DNA from: Pseudomonas sp. PB101
GTDB lineage: Bacteria > Pseudomonadota > Gammaproteobacteria > Pseudomonadales > Pseudomonadaceae
NCBI RefSeq assembly: GCF_009764265.1
Contig: NZ_RWIR01000035.1
Coordinates: 62,001-126,000, forward strand
Direction of reading: 5' to 3'
DNA: 64,000 nucleotides
This document shows, in pieces, positions 17,334 to 25,897 of this stretch. Each line of letters opens with the position of its first letter. Position 1 is the first letter of the stretch. A program made the translations under genes and the position numbers. Below the pieces are notes generated by a model that saw nothing but the letters and a program-made list of their open reading frames with translations, was not told the DNA's origin and ran no database searches.

Positions 17334-18836
17334 TCAGCGTTTGACGCCCAGATCGACCTGGGTCATGCGGCTACGAATGGTGAACACACCATCCCCCGAA
17401 AGAATCGCACTGCGCGCAAACAGGCGCCCGCTCTCCCAGTTCGAAAGCCCCAGTTCCGGCTTGTTCAGCGCGTACTGGCCGTCGACCCAACGGGTGATGC
17501 CATTGCCGACAAAAGGCGCGTTGACCGCGTTGTAGAAACGCTCCTGGGCCTCGGCACTTTCACTGATCAACGACACGGTGAATTGCGGGCTGTAGCGATT
17601 GAACAAGGCAATGGCGCTGTCCAGGTCGTCGACGATCTTCAGGCTGACTTCCGGGGTTTCTTCCCACTCCCACTCGCGGCCCAATTGATCTTCCGGCAAC
17701 GGCTCGGCCTGCGCCTCGGTCTGATTACCTTCGGCGCGGTACACCTCGACCGTTGCCGTCAGCCAGTCTTGCGGCAGGTGCGACTCGCTGCCTTCGACGA
17801 TGTGCAGCTTGCAGCCCTGCCCCCGTGCGGTGCCGGCCTGCTTGAGTGCATCGAGGAACAGCGGCACCAGCTCAGCGGCGCGATCGCGGTGGATCAGGCA
17901 GACGTTCAGGGTGTTGCAGACTTTGCGGTCCAGGGAGTTGCGCACCACGGCGGCAAAGCGCCCGGCGTCGGCATCGGCGTTGGCGATCAGCCAGGCGCCA
18001 CCGGTGCCGTGCAGGCTGACCGCCGTGCCGGCCTGCTGGGCGATGCTGCCCAACTGGCTGACGGCGCGACCCGAACCACGGGCCACCGCCAGTGACAGGC
18101 GTCGATCCGCGAACATCGCCCAACCGGCGGCGTGGTTGACACTTTCCACCAGCGACACCGCACCGGCCGGCAAACCGGCGTCGCTCAGTGCAGGGTTCAA
18201 CGCATGGGTGACGATCGCCTGGGCCGTGCCCAACGCATCGCTGCCAATGCGCAGCACGGCGGTGTTGCCGGTGCGCAACACCCCGGCCGCATCGGCAAAC
18301 ACATTTGGCCGGCCTTCGAAAACGAACGCGACGATGCCCAACGGCGAGACCACTTGCTCGACTTTCCAGCCATCGTGCTCGACGCAACTGATCACCTTGC
18401 CACGGCTGGCCGCTGCATCACGCCAGGCGCGCAGGCCGGCGATCATGTCGCGACGCATGCGCTCGTCGGCCAGCAAGCGGGTGGTCGATCGACCGCGCGC
18501 CTTGGCCCGCTCGATGTCGGCCAGGTTGGCGGCCTCGATCAGCGCCCAGCATTGCGGGGTTTCCAGGCGCTGGGCAAACAGGTCGAAGAAGGCGCTGATG
18601 GCTTGATCGGAAACCGCCGACATTGCGGTAAACGCCGCCTGGGCGCGCTCGATCGCAACGTTGGCCGCTTGCTGGTCCGCCACGGGGATCAACAGCAATT
18701 CGCCGCTGACCTGCTCCACCAGCAGATGGTCACCGGGCTGGAAGCGTTGCGCCAGTTCGGGGCTGACGACAGTGACACGATTACCGGCGAAAGGGATGGG
18801 CGTGCCAGCGACTAGACGTTCGAGCGCAAGAGACAT
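17334..18836 (-). CDS. ProA-like aldehyde dehydrogenase with N-terminal extension
   Basis: 500 residues; a normal ProA has about 420. Residues from ~75 onward follow glutamate-5-semialdehyde dehydrogenase: a RMRRDMIAGLRAWRDAAASRG region, VSPLGIVAFVFEGRPNVFADAAG with the nucleotide-binding part, and catalytic Cys307 in NSLDRKVCNTLN. An extra N-terminal ~70 residues (VAGTPIPFAGNRV...) and an acidic insertion (EDQLGREWEWEETPE) are not part of ProA. It is probably a paralogue with another semialdehyde substrate; whether it reduces glutamyl phosphate is doubtful. The start at MSLALERL has no clear ribosome-binding site. Confidence 0.7.
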   Translation of the reverse strand: MSLALERLVAGTPIPFAGNRVTVVSPELAQRFQPGDHLLVEQVSGELLLIPVADQQAANVAIERAQAAFTAMSAVSDQAISAFFDLFAQRLETPQCWALIEAANLADIERAKARGRSTTRLLADERMRRDMIAGLRAWRDAAASRGKVISCVEHDGWKVEQVVSPLGIVAFVFEGRPNVFADAAGVLRTGNTAVLRIGSDALGTAQAIVTHALNPALSDAGLPAGAVSLVESVNHAAGWAMFADRRLSLAVARGSGRAVSQLGSIAQQAGTAVSLHGTGGAWLIANADADAGRFAAVVRNSLDRKVCNTLNVCLIHRDRAAELVPLFLDALKQAGTARGQGCKLHIVEGSESHLPQDWLTATVEVYRAEGNQTEAQAEPLPEDQLGREWEWEETPEVSLKIVDDLDSAIALFNRYSPQFTVSLISESAEAQERFYNAVNAPFVGNGITRWVDGQYALNKPELGLSNWESGRLFARSAILSGDGVFTIRSRMTQVDLGVKR

Positions 18837-19103
18837 GAAGCGGTTACACCATGCAATGGGCGGCCGGAAAATGTATAGCAATTTCCCTGTGGGAGCGAGC
18901 TGTGGCGAGGGTACCGGTTACGTATCTCAATGTGTACAACCCCGCCACCGACACACCCCACACGCAAAACCCCACCCCGACGACACACCGCAGATACACC
19001 CCGTTGATGAAATACGCCTGTCGATTGGCCCGGCCGATCAAAGCGTTCAACTCACGGGACATGCCGTTGCCCCGCCTCCCCGACCTGAAAGAGATCAACG
19101 TCC

Positions 19104-19610
19104 ATGAACATCTCCATTTCTTCGGCCGTCAAAGGCCTGCACCTGAACCTCGACCGTGCCGGCGACTGGGTTGCCCCCCTGGCGCTGAGAGCGTTCCTCG
19201 CCTGGGAATTTTTCGAGTCCGGCCTGGAAAAATTAAACGGCCAGAACTGGTTTGCCGACATCCAGGAGCGCTTCCCGTTTCCGTTCGACCACATTCCGGC
19301 GGCGCTGAACTGGGAACTGTCGATGTGGGCCGAACTGATCTTCGCCATGACCTTGCTGGTGGGCCTGGGCACACGTTTTTCGGCGTTGAGCCTGATGGTG
19401 GTGACCCTGGTCGCAACCGCTGCCGTGCATTGGCCCGCCGACTGGCACAGCCTGAGTGAACTTGCCCAAGGCTATGCCATCAGCAACAAGGGTTACGGCA
19501 ACTTCAAACTGCCTTTGATCTACCTTGTGGCGCTCACGCCGTTGTTGTTGTCGGGTGCCGGCAAGCTCAGCATCGATGCGCTGCTGACCCGTTTCTTCTG
19601 GCGTCGTTGA
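19104..19610 (+). CDS. DoxX-family membrane protein
   Basis: 168 residues with four hydrophobic helices ([51 protein letters not shown] and [25 protein letters not shown]). This arrangement and the final GAGKLSID motif define the DoxX/DoxD-like family. Members are inner-membrane proteins linked to redox and thiol homeostasis; this one cannot be assigned further. GAGATCAACGTCC precedes the ATG. The 267-bp region upstream shows only a degenerate REP-like sequence. Confidence 0.88.
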   Translation: MNISISSAVKGLHLNLDRAGDWVAPLALRAFLAWEFFESGLEKLNGQNWFADIQERFPFPFDHIPAALNWELSMWAELIFAMTLLVGLGTRFSALSLMVVTLVATAAVHWPADWHSLSELAQGYAISNKGYGNFKLPLIYLVALTPLLLSGAGKLSIDALLTRFFWRR

Positions 19611-19633
19611 AACGAATCCTGCAACGCAATCCT

Positions 19634-19776
19634 TGTAGGAGCCGGCCTGCCGGCGATGGACTCAAGTGCGCCGCGTTTATCCTGGATACACGCGTTATCG
19701 TTGACGACCATCGCTGGCAAGCCAGCTCCTACAATAGACCCCGCAATATCTGTAGGAGCCGGCTTGCCGGCGATGG
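19634..19776. repeat. REPIN plus single REP
   Basis: The REPIN at 19634-19733 runs from TGTAGGAGCCGGCCTGCCGG to GCAAGCCAGCTCCTACA. A second, unpaired REP follows at 19751-19776, and part of the REPIN spacer (CTCAAGTGCGCCGCG) is repeated after it, as if a second REPIN lost its right half. Confidence 0.8.
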
Positions 19777-19885
19777 CCTCAAGTGCGCCGCGCTTATCCG
19801 GTTCACTCGCGTTATCGTGAACAAGGGCCAGTCCCCTGTTTTTTTTGCCTGAAACCAACGAAGCATCTCACCGAGGAATTGAAGG

Positions 19886-20536
19886 ATGTCACTGACTCTT
19901 TATTTCCATCCGCTCTCGTCGTTCTGCCACAAAGCGTTGATCGCGTTTTATGAACTGGACATCAAGTTTGAAAAACGGATCATCGACCTGGGCAACGCTG
20001 CCGATCGGGCCGAGCTTCAAGCGTTGTGGCCGCTCGGCAAGTTCCCGGTCATTCGCGACCACGCGCGGAACAAGGCTGTGCCGGAATCGAGCGTGATCAT
20101 CGAGTACCTGGATCGGCAGGCGAACTTGATACCCGAGGCTTGGGAAGCCGCCCTGGAAGTCAAGCTGTGGGATCGTTTTTTCGACCTTCACGTGCAGGTG
20201 CCGATGCAGAAGATCGTCGCCGACCGAATAAATGCCGCAAACGGCGATCTGACCCGCGAACGCGCCGCGCTGACAACCGCGTACGGCATGCTTGAACACC
20301 AACTGACGGGAAAAACCTGGGTGGCCGGCCCGGCGTTCAGCATGGCCGACTGCGCCGCCGCCCCGGCGCTGTTCTACGCCAGCACCCTCGTCCCCTTTGC
20401 CGATGAGCATCGCCACCTGTGCGCTTACTTCGACAGGTTGGTCCAACGACCCTCGGTCAATCGGGTGATCGACGAGGCGAGACCGTATTTTTCCATGTAT
20501 CCGTTTGCCGAGGCTATTGCGCCACGGTTTCGGTGA
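19886..20536 (+). CDS. Glutathione S-transferase family protein
   Basis: 216 residues. The N-terminal thioredoxin-fold domain has SSFCHKALIAFYELDI as the active-site start and the cis-proline/glutathione motif GKFPVI followed by PESSVIIEYLD. An all-helical C-terminal domain (WVAGPAFSMADCAAAPAL) follows. The SxxC start resembles beta- or zeta-like bacterial GSTs. It probably conjugates or reduces electrophiles in the cytoplasm. AATTGAAGG precedes the ATG. It is convergent with the molbindin gene across a terminator. Confidence 0.88.
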   Translation: MSLTLYFHPLSSFCHKALIAFYELDIKFEKRIIDLGNAADRAELQALWPLGKFPVIRDHARNKAVPESSVIIEYLDRQANLIPEAWEAALEVKLWDRFFDLHVQVPMQKIVADRINAANGDLTRERAALTTAYGMLEHQLTGKTWVAGPAFSMADCAAAPALFYASTLVPFADEHRHLCAYFDRLVQRPSVNRVIDEARPYFSMYPFAEAIAPRFR

Positions 20537-20551
20537 CGGTGATCGGCCGAC

Positions 20552-20594
20552 AAAAAAAATCCCCGTGATCCATCAAGCAATGGATCACGGGGAT
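20552..20594 (-). terminator. Rho-independent terminator of the molbindin gene
   Basis: On the minus strand, a 14-bp perfect stem ATCCCCGTGATCCA / TGGATCACGGGGAT with an 8-nt loop is followed by eight T residues. Confidence 0.93.
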
Positions 20595-20617
20595 CAGCAA
20601 ATAATGCCTGCGTGCAA

Positions 20618-21046
20618 TCAGGCCGGAACGCCCAGGATGATGTGGGAAGCCTTGATCACTGCCGTGGCGCTGACGCCGGCTGCCAGACCCAGTTCCGCCA
20701 CCGCATCGCGGGTCACGATCGAATAGACCTTCGAGCCGCCGGCCAGCTCGATGACCACTTCAGCATTGACCGCACCATCGGTAACGCTCAGTACCTTGCC
20801 CTCCAGGCAGTTGCGCGCCGACAGGCGAATGTCACTCGACTCGGTCATCAACATCACCCAGGGCGCCTTGATCAGCGCAACGGCTTCTTTGCCGACAGCG
20901 ATGCCCAGACTCTTGATGCTTTCCATGGTGACCACGGCAACCAGTTGTTCGCCACCCGCCAGGGTCAGCACCACTTCGGCGTTGACTGCGCCTGGCTGGA
21001 CCTGGCTGACTTTGCCTTTGAATACGTTGCGTGCACTGACTTTCAT
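20618..21046 (-). CDS. modG: Di-Mop molybdate-binding protein (molbindin, ModG type)
   Basis: 142 residues made of two tandem Mop/TOBE domains. Domain 1 starts MKVSARNVFKGKV and domain 2 starts IRLSARNCLEGKV at about residue 73. Each ends in a VIKASHIIL- or LIKAPWVML-type strand. Azotobacter ModG has the same length and two-domain build and stores or buffers molybdate in the cytoplasm. No transport genes adjoin; a strong terminator follows it. A ModE-like partial palindrome lies upstream at 21104-21127. Confidence 0.88.
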   Translation of the reverse strand: MKVSARNVFKGKVSQVQPGAVNAEVVLTLAGGEQLVAVVTMESIKSLGIAVGKEAVALIKAPWVMLMTESSDIRLSARNCLEGKVLSVTDGAVNAEVVIELAGGSKVYSIVTRDAVAELGLAAGVSATAVIKASHIILGVPA

Positions 21047-21103
21047 TTGAGGCGTCCTTTTCTTGACTTTAAAGTTAGGAAACGGCGTGCATCATCAGTG
21101 TAG

Positions 21104-21127
21104 GCGCTATGTAGAAGCAACTACAGC
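21104..21127. promoter_or_regulatory. Candidate operator upstream of the molbindin gene
   Basis: GCGCTATGTAG - AAGCAA - CTACAGCGC is an imperfect palindrome (two bases missing in one arm) about 60 bp upstream of the start. The left half CGCTATGTA resembles a ModE half-site (CGnTATATA). Confidence 0.35.
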
Positions 21128-21238
21128 GCAGCTCTGGCTCAGTGACGGATGGCCGCAGCCGGGAAGTTTTCATGAAACGCGCCGAACCGACGAATAATAA
21201 CCATTCGTCGAGTGTTATCTGATTGCGCGGGAAGAAAA

Positions 21239-21313
21239 TGGCAGGGGCGGCTGGATTCGAACCAACGCATGGCAGGATCAAAACCTGCTGCCTTACCGCT
21301 TGGCGACGCCCCT
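21239..21313 (-). tRNA. tRNA-Gln (UUG)
   Basis: On the minus strand the sequence folds as a complete cloverleaf: acceptor AGGGGCG / CGCCCCT, D-loop with AAGCGGTAAGG, anticodon stem GCAGG / CCTGC around loop TTTTGAT (anticodon TTG), T-arm with GGTTCGAATCC, and encoded CCA end. 75 nt with CCA. It matches the expected Pseudomonas glutamine tRNA. No integrase or attachment duplication is seen beside it. Confidence 0.96.
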
Positions 21314-21457
21314 GTATCTGTTGCGATGAGTGCCTGGCACTCGCTTTCTTGAGCGGCAACAAGAGCTGTTGCCTGCTTGCGTGACGGGCTCTGTGAGGGC
21401 CTGTGCAAGAGTGGGCGGGAATTTACCAACTTTTGCCTCGTCTGGGAAGCCCCTGAT

Positions 21458-21472
21458 AAAACAATTTGTTTT
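21458..21472. promoter_or_regulatory. AT-rich perfect palindrome in the 21314-21621 gap
   Basis: AAAACAA-T-TTGTTTT, 15 bp, inside a locally AT-rich stretch of a 308-bp region that has no gene. It could be a regulator site for the 147-residue protein gene downstream. Nothing else is recognisable in this gap. Confidence 0.35.
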
Positions 21473-21621
21473 TTAAAACAGACGCTTAGTGTTGAGCCGA
21501 ATCTCGGGGGAGTACTCGACGCACATTCTGCCCGACCGCGTCTGCTACGCTTTTCCTTGAACGGATCGAATCGGGAATCGTTTGCGTAGCACCCTTCCTT
21601 TGCCATTTGAGGGCAGCAAAT

Positions 21622-22065
21622 GTGAAAGGCAAATTGATGAGCACCGTTGCAACCCTGGTGGTGGTCGGGGCCGCGATTTATGGGCTCAACACCTGGGAAC
21701 ACATCGAGAGCCAGCGACAGGAAGCGGTCTGCAGGGCCGCCCGGGAGCATCTCAACGGGCTGGAAACCCAGGCGCGCGCCCTGGCCTCCGGGTTGACGGT
21801 AGAAGCCTATGCCGAAGCCGAGAAAGCCGAGGCCGGCCAGTTGGTCCTGGCACTTGATACGGCCAAGGATGAAGCCGAGGTCAACGCCGTCATCGATAAA
21901 CACTCCGCTGCCGTCGAAGCGCAGATAACCGCCGAAGACGCAGAGGTCCAGTCCCGGGGCGATCAACCCTTCCTCGGCCAGGAACTCAAGAAGCAACGCA
22001 TTCCCACCGACATCAAACAGGAATTCAAACGCGCTGAAAAAGCCGTCGCCGACACCTGTGGCTAG
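21622..22065 (+). CDS. Small membrane-anchored or secreted protein, unknown
   Basis: 147 residues from a GTG at 21622 (GAGGGCAGCAAAT upstream); an ATG five codons later is an alternative. A hydrophobic N-terminal stretch (STVATLVVVGAAIYGLNTW) looks like a signal anchor. The rest is an Ala/Glu-rich helix with coiled-coil character (HLNGLETQARALASG..., YAEAEKAEAGQL), then a polar tail with a lone Cys near the end. No family recognised. The next gene on the same strand begins 115 bp later and also encodes a membrane-associated protein. Confidence 0.65.
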   Translation: MKGKLMSTVATLVVVGAAIYGLNTWEHIESQRQEAVCRAAREHLNGLETQARALASGLTVEAYAEAEKAEAGQLVLALDTAKDEAEVNAVIDKHSAAVEAQITAEDAEVQSRGDQPFLGQELKKQRIPTDIKQEFKRAEKAVADTCG

Positions 22066-22180
22066 TGTCGTTCACCCCTCCGGATTTTTCGCCAGCGTCT
22101 AGACTCCAGCAAGAACAGATTGCACCCCGACTCCGCGTTTATAACAAATAAAAATAACGACAAACGAGGACGCCCCCGCT

Positions 22181-22762
22181 TTGAAAATATCCATCTTCTG
22201 CGCCATGGCGAGCCTGCTGGTGTCGTTCGCGGTGTCTGCCAACGGCGTGATTCCTGTCCTCGAACTGGATTTCACACGGTCTGCGACGGAGACCCTGAAA
22301 AAAGCCGGCATCAACGACGCGTGCATCATCGGTGCCTCGAATCCTGTTGCGTTCACTTATTGCCGGGAAGGATCGAAGACTCTCTGGAAGTATCAGGCAC
22401 TGGACCTGGACCAGATGGCGGAGCTGCACAGTGATGCAACGAAGCCCTCGACGGTCTACCAGCCGATTTCTGTCCTGGAGTTCAACAGCCCGGCCTGTGA
22501 GCACGAGGACAGCCAGGCCGCCAGCGGAAAACCGGCCACGGTACGCTGGGCGATCCTCGGCCTTCTGGCCATTTCCCTGCTGATCGGCTTGCGCTACAGC
22601 TATCGGGCCATGCTGCAGCGCCGCCAGGACGACTCCGCGTACCCGCCACTCCCTGAACAAGCGTCGAGTGAATTCCAGCCGAGCGCACAGACAAAAGCCC
22701 TGGCAGCGTTTGGCCTCGCCGTTGCCGTGGCAGTCGTTTATTTCAATTACACGGGATTTTGA
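22181..22762 (+). CDS. Hypothetical membrane protein
   Basis: 193 residues from a TTG start, ACGAGGACG lying upstream. An N-terminal signal peptide (ISIFCAMASLLVSFAVSANG) is followed by a periplasmic domain of about 100 residues with three cysteines (DACIIG, TYCREG, PACEHE). Two membrane helices follow: WAILGLLAISLLIGLRYSY and the C-terminal ALAAFGLAVAVAVVYFNY. No family recognised. Paired periplasmic cysteines suggest a disulphide. It may be expressed with the preceding small protein. Confidence 0.6.
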   Translation: MKISIFCAMASLLVSFAVSANGVIPVLELDFTRSATETLKKAGINDACIIGASNPVAFTYCREGSKTLWKYQALDLDQMAELHSDATKPSTVYQPISVLEFNSPACEHEDSQAASGKPATVRWAILGLLAISLLIGLRYSYRAMLQRRQDDSAYPPLPEQASSEFQPSAQTKALAAFGLAVAVAVVYFNYTGF

Positions 22763-22803
22763 ACAACAGGTGAGCACGCCGTTGCGGCGCGCTCACCGGT
22801 CAC

Positions 22804-24792
22804 TCAGTGCGGTGCGCGCGGGATGGTCTTGAGCAGGTCTTCGGGGCTGATGTGACCGACCACGCTGCCCGGTTGCGGCAGGTTGAGGATGTGGCCCTTC
22901 ATCTTGCCGATGATGTGCATCTCGCAAGGCTTGCAGTCGAACTTCAACGTCAGCACTTCATCGCCGTGAATCAACTGCATCGGCGCGACCTTGGTGCGCA
23001 CGCCGGTCACGCCCTTGGCCTGTTTCGGGCACAGGTTGAAGGAGAAACGCAGGCAGTGCTTGGTGATCATCACCGGCACTTCACCCGCCTCCTCGTGGGC
23101 CTCGTAGGCCGCATCGATCAGCTTGACGCCATGGCGGTGATAGAAGTCGCGGGCCTTCTGGTTGTAGACGTTGGCCAGGAACGACAGGTGCGAGTCCGGG
23201 TACACCGGCGGCGGTGTGGTTTCGGCCTTGCGGCTGCCACGCGGGTGCGCGGCGACCCGCGCTTCGGTCAAGGCTTCAATCACTTCACGACGCAAGGCCT
23301 TGAGCTGCGAGTTCGGGATGAAGTACGCCTGCGGCGCGTCCAGCCTGATATCGATGGCGTGGTACTGCGTAGTGCCGAGTTGTCCGAGCAGATCCTGCAA
23401 TTGTTCCAGCGCCTGCTCCGGCTTGTTGGCCGCGCCGAACGGGCCGGCCAGCGTGACGCTGGCGCTGATGCCTTCCTCGCTGGTCGCGGTCAGTTCCAGC
23501 TGTTCTTCACGCAGGCGCGCGACCCAGCTCAGGGCGATGCGACGCTCGGCAGAGGTCTTTTGCAGCGCCTGTTGCCAGTTGTGATCCAGATTGCGATTCA
23601 GCGGATGGTTGGGGCGCAGCTTGTACATCCCCTCCGGCATCTCATTGGGCTCGACGCGATAGCGATAGCGCTTCTCGCCGTCTTCCTCGAACTCGCCTTT
23701 CGGTTCGGCGATGTTGGCGCGGAAACCCACCACTTCACGCTTGACCAGCACGTTGAGACCGTCGCCGTTGGACAGCGGCTCGTGCGTCACGACCTGCATG
23801 TCACGCTTGGCGACTTTCTCGACCACACCTACCGGTAGACCGGTGAAGGTCGGCGAGTCAAAGGCGCCGATATCGATCTTGCGGTCAGTGACGAAGTAAT
23901 CGGTGCTGCCACGGTGGAAGGTCTTTTCCGGGTCGGGCAGGAAGAAGTGCGCGGTGCGGCCACTGGAAGCACGGGCCAGGTCCGGGCGGTCTTCGAGCAC
24001 GGCGTCGAGGCGCTGGCGGTAGTAGGCGGTGATGTTTTTCACATAGCCCATGTCCTTGTAGCGGCCTTCGATCTTGAACGAGCGCACGCCGGCCTCGACC
24101 AGCGCGCGGATGTTGGCGCTCTGGTTGTTGTCCTTCATCGACAGCAGGTGCTTTTCGTAAGCGATCACGCCACCCTTTTCGTCCTTGAGGGTGTACGGCA
24201 GGCGACAGGCCTGGGAGCAATCGCCACGGTTGGCGCTGCGCCCGGTCTGCGCGTGGGAAATGTTGCACTGGCCGGAAAACGCCACGCACAACGCGCCATG
24301 GATAAAGAACTCGACGGCCGCGTCGGTTTCGTCGGCGATGGCGCGGATCTCCTGGAGATTCAGCTCGCGGGCCAGCACCAGTTGCGAGAAACCGGCCTGA
24401 TCGAGGAACTTCGCCCGTTCCAGCGTACGGATGTCCGTCTGGGTGCTGGCGTGCAGTTCGATCGGCGGAATGTCCAGCTCCATCACACCCAGGTCCTGGA
24501 CGATCAGCGCATCGACGCCGGCGTCGTACAACTGGTGGATCAGCTTGCGCGCCGGCTCCAGTTCGTTGTCGTGCAGGATCGTGTTGATGGTGGTGAAGAT
24601 CCGCGCGTGATAACGACGGGCGAATTCCACCAGTTCGGCGATCTCGCTCACCTCGTTGCAGGCGTTGTGGCGGGCGCCGAAGCTCGGGCCACCGATGTAC
24701 ACGGCATCGGCGCCATGCAGGATGGCCTCGCGGGCGATGCTCACATCGCGGGCAGGGCTGAGCAATTCCAGGTGATGTTTGGGCAAAGACAT
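22804..24792 (-). CDS. rlhA: U32-family protein, 23S rRNA C2501 hydroxylase
   Basis: 662 residues from MSLPKHHLELLSPARD; E. coli RlhA (YdcP) is 653. The U32 core has LSPARDVSIAREAILHGADAVYIGG, IELHASTQTD and a cluster of four cysteines (ALCVAFSGQC and GDCSQAC) expected to bind an iron-sulphur centre. The long C-terminal extension containing CLRFSFNLCPKQAKG and CKPCEMHIIGKMKGH is typical of the RlhA branch. RlhA hydroxylates cytidine 2501 of 23S rRNA using prephenate-linked chemistry. An upstream in-frame ATG would add 22 residues without family similarity. Confidence 0.87.
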   Translation of the reverse strand: MSLPKHHLELLSPARDVSIAREAILHGADAVYIGGPSFGARHNACNEVSEIAELVEFARRYHARIFTTINTILHDNELEPARKLIHQLYDAGVDALIVQDLGVMELDIPPIELHASTQTDIRTLERAKFLDQAGFSQLVLARELNLQEIRAIADETDAAVEFFIHGALCVAFSGQCNISHAQTGRSANRGDCSQACRLPYTLKDEKGGVIAYEKHLLSMKDNNQSANIRALVEAGVRSFKIEGRYKDMGYVKNITAYYRQRLDAVLEDRPDLARASSGRTAHFFLPDPEKTFHRGSTDYFVTDRKIDIGAFDSPTFTGLPVGVVEKVAKRDMQVVTHEPLSNGDGLNVLVKREVVGFRANIAEPKGEFEEDGEKRYRYRVEPNEMPEGMYKLRPNHPLNRNLDHNWQQALQKTSAERRIALSWVARLREEQLELTATSEEGISASVTLAGPFGAANKPEQALEQLQDLLGQLGTTQYHAIDIRLDAPQAYFIPNSQLKALRREVIEALTEARVAAHPRGSRKAETTPPPVYPDSHLSFLANVYNQKARDFYHRHGVKLIDAAYEAHEEAGEVPVMITKHCLRFSFNLCPKQAKGVTGVRTKVAPMQLIHGDEVLTLKFDCKPCEMHIIGKMKGHILNLPQPGSVVGHISPEDLLKTIPRAPH

Positions 24793-24908
24793 AGTTTTTT
24801 TAGTCAGGCTTGTCACGGTCGAGGCGTGCATTGTAGCGGCGAATCGCCCGACCGGCACCCGTATGCTGCCGGGTGGCGCATCAAGCGGACCTGGCCGGCC
24901 TCCATCCC

Positions 24909-25420
24909 CGTAGGAGCGAGCCTGCTCGCGATGAACACAAGGGCGACGCGTGCATACAGAATGCCCGCGTCATCGTTGACGTGCATCGCGAGCAAGCTCG
25001 CTCCTACAAGCGGGGTTTATGGCGCACTCGGAAAGTGTGCACAACACCATTCAACTGTGGGAGCGGGCTTGCCCGCGATGGCGGTAGAACAGTCAAAATT
25101 GATGTCGACTGACACGCCGCCATCGCGAGCAAGCTCGCTCCCACATGGGAGGGGTATGTCGGAATTCAACTGTGGGAGCGAGCCTGCTCGCGATGAACAC
25201 AAGGGCGACGCGTGCATACAGAATGCCCGCGTCATCGTTGACGTCCATCGCGAGCAAGCTCGCTCCTACAAGGGGGTTTTATGGCGTACTCGGAAAGTGT
25301 GCACAACACCATTCAACTGTGGGAGCGAGCCTGCTCGCGATGAACACAAGGGCGACGCGTGCATACAGGATGCCCGCGTCATCGTTGACGTCCATCGCGA
25401 GCAGGCTCGCTCCTACAAGG
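24909..25420. repeat. REPIN array with a tandem segmental duplication
   Basis: Four REPINs in about 510 bp: 24909-25008, 25056-25145, 25170-25270 and 25318-25420. Units 1, 3 and 4 share a nearly identical inner spacer (GATGAACACAAGGGCGACGC to GTTGACGTCCATCGCGAG). Unit 2 has another spacer. The link CGGAAAGTGTGCACAACACC occurs after units 1 and 3, showing that a block of one REPIN plus linker was duplicated about 262 bp apart. There is no gene in this stretch. Confidence 0.9.
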
Positions 25421-25437
25421 GGTTTTGTGGTGTTGAT

Positions 25438-25818
25438 TCAGGCCTTGGCCGCCATGGCGGTGACTTCCACGCGCATGCCTTCTACCGCCAACGCGGCAAC
25501 CCCGACGGCTGCGCGTACCGGCCATGGCTTGGCGAAGTAGCGTTTGTAGACTTCGTTGAACGCGGCGCGGTCGGCCATGTCGGTGAGGTAGATGGTCAGG
25601 TGCATCACGCGGTCCATGGAGCTGCCGGCACGTTCCAGCGCAACCTTCAGCGCTTGCAGGGTGCATTCGCTTTGCAAAGTGATGTCGCCCAGTTCCAGGC
25701 TGCCGTCGGCGCGGGTGGGGATCTGGGTGGAGACCAGCACACCGGCGAAACCGATGACGTCGGAAGAAATCGAATCGGCATCGAGGTCGGGCGTGAAGGT
25801 CAGGTCGTGGTTTGCCAT
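25438..25818 (-). CDS. RidA-family enamine/imine deaminase
   Basis: 126 residues, one complete RidA (YjgF/YER057c/UK114) domain. The pattern GFAGVLVSTQIPTRADGSLELGDITLQSE, then NMDRVMHLTIYLTDMADRAAFNEVYKRYF-like helices and the strand VGVAALAVEGMRVEVTAMA are typical, although the usual catalytic Arg motif (R-A-V-P) reads RAAVGVA. RidA proteins hydrolyse reactive imines and enamines in the cytoplasm. It lies 80 bp downstream of the AraC regulator of the hydroxyproline cluster in the same direction. It could therefore act on the cyclic imine made by the hydroxyproline dehydrogenase, which is inference. Confidence 0.85.
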   Translation of the reverse strand: MANHDLTFTPDLDADSISSDVIGFAGVLVSTQIPTRADGSLELGDITLQSECTLQALKVALERAGSSMDRVMHLTIYLTDMADRAAFNEVYKRYFAKPWPVRAAVGVAALAVEGMRVEVTAMAAKA

Positions 25819-25897
25819 GGGGGATCTCTTGCTTGAAGAAGTGGAAAGGCCAGCGCCTTTTGCGCGGCCAGTTTACAGGGCCATTGCCGGCGCGTCG

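Noticed and set aside
21239..21313. tRNA-Gln as an attachment site for an integrated element.
   Set aside because: No integrase gene and no duplicated 3' tRNA end were found on either side; the neighbours are ordinary genes.
24909..25420. CRISPR array, considered because repeats recur at intervals.
   Set aside because: The units are themselves long inverted pairs with shared inner spacers, there are only four, spacing is irregular and no cas genes are present. They are REPINs.
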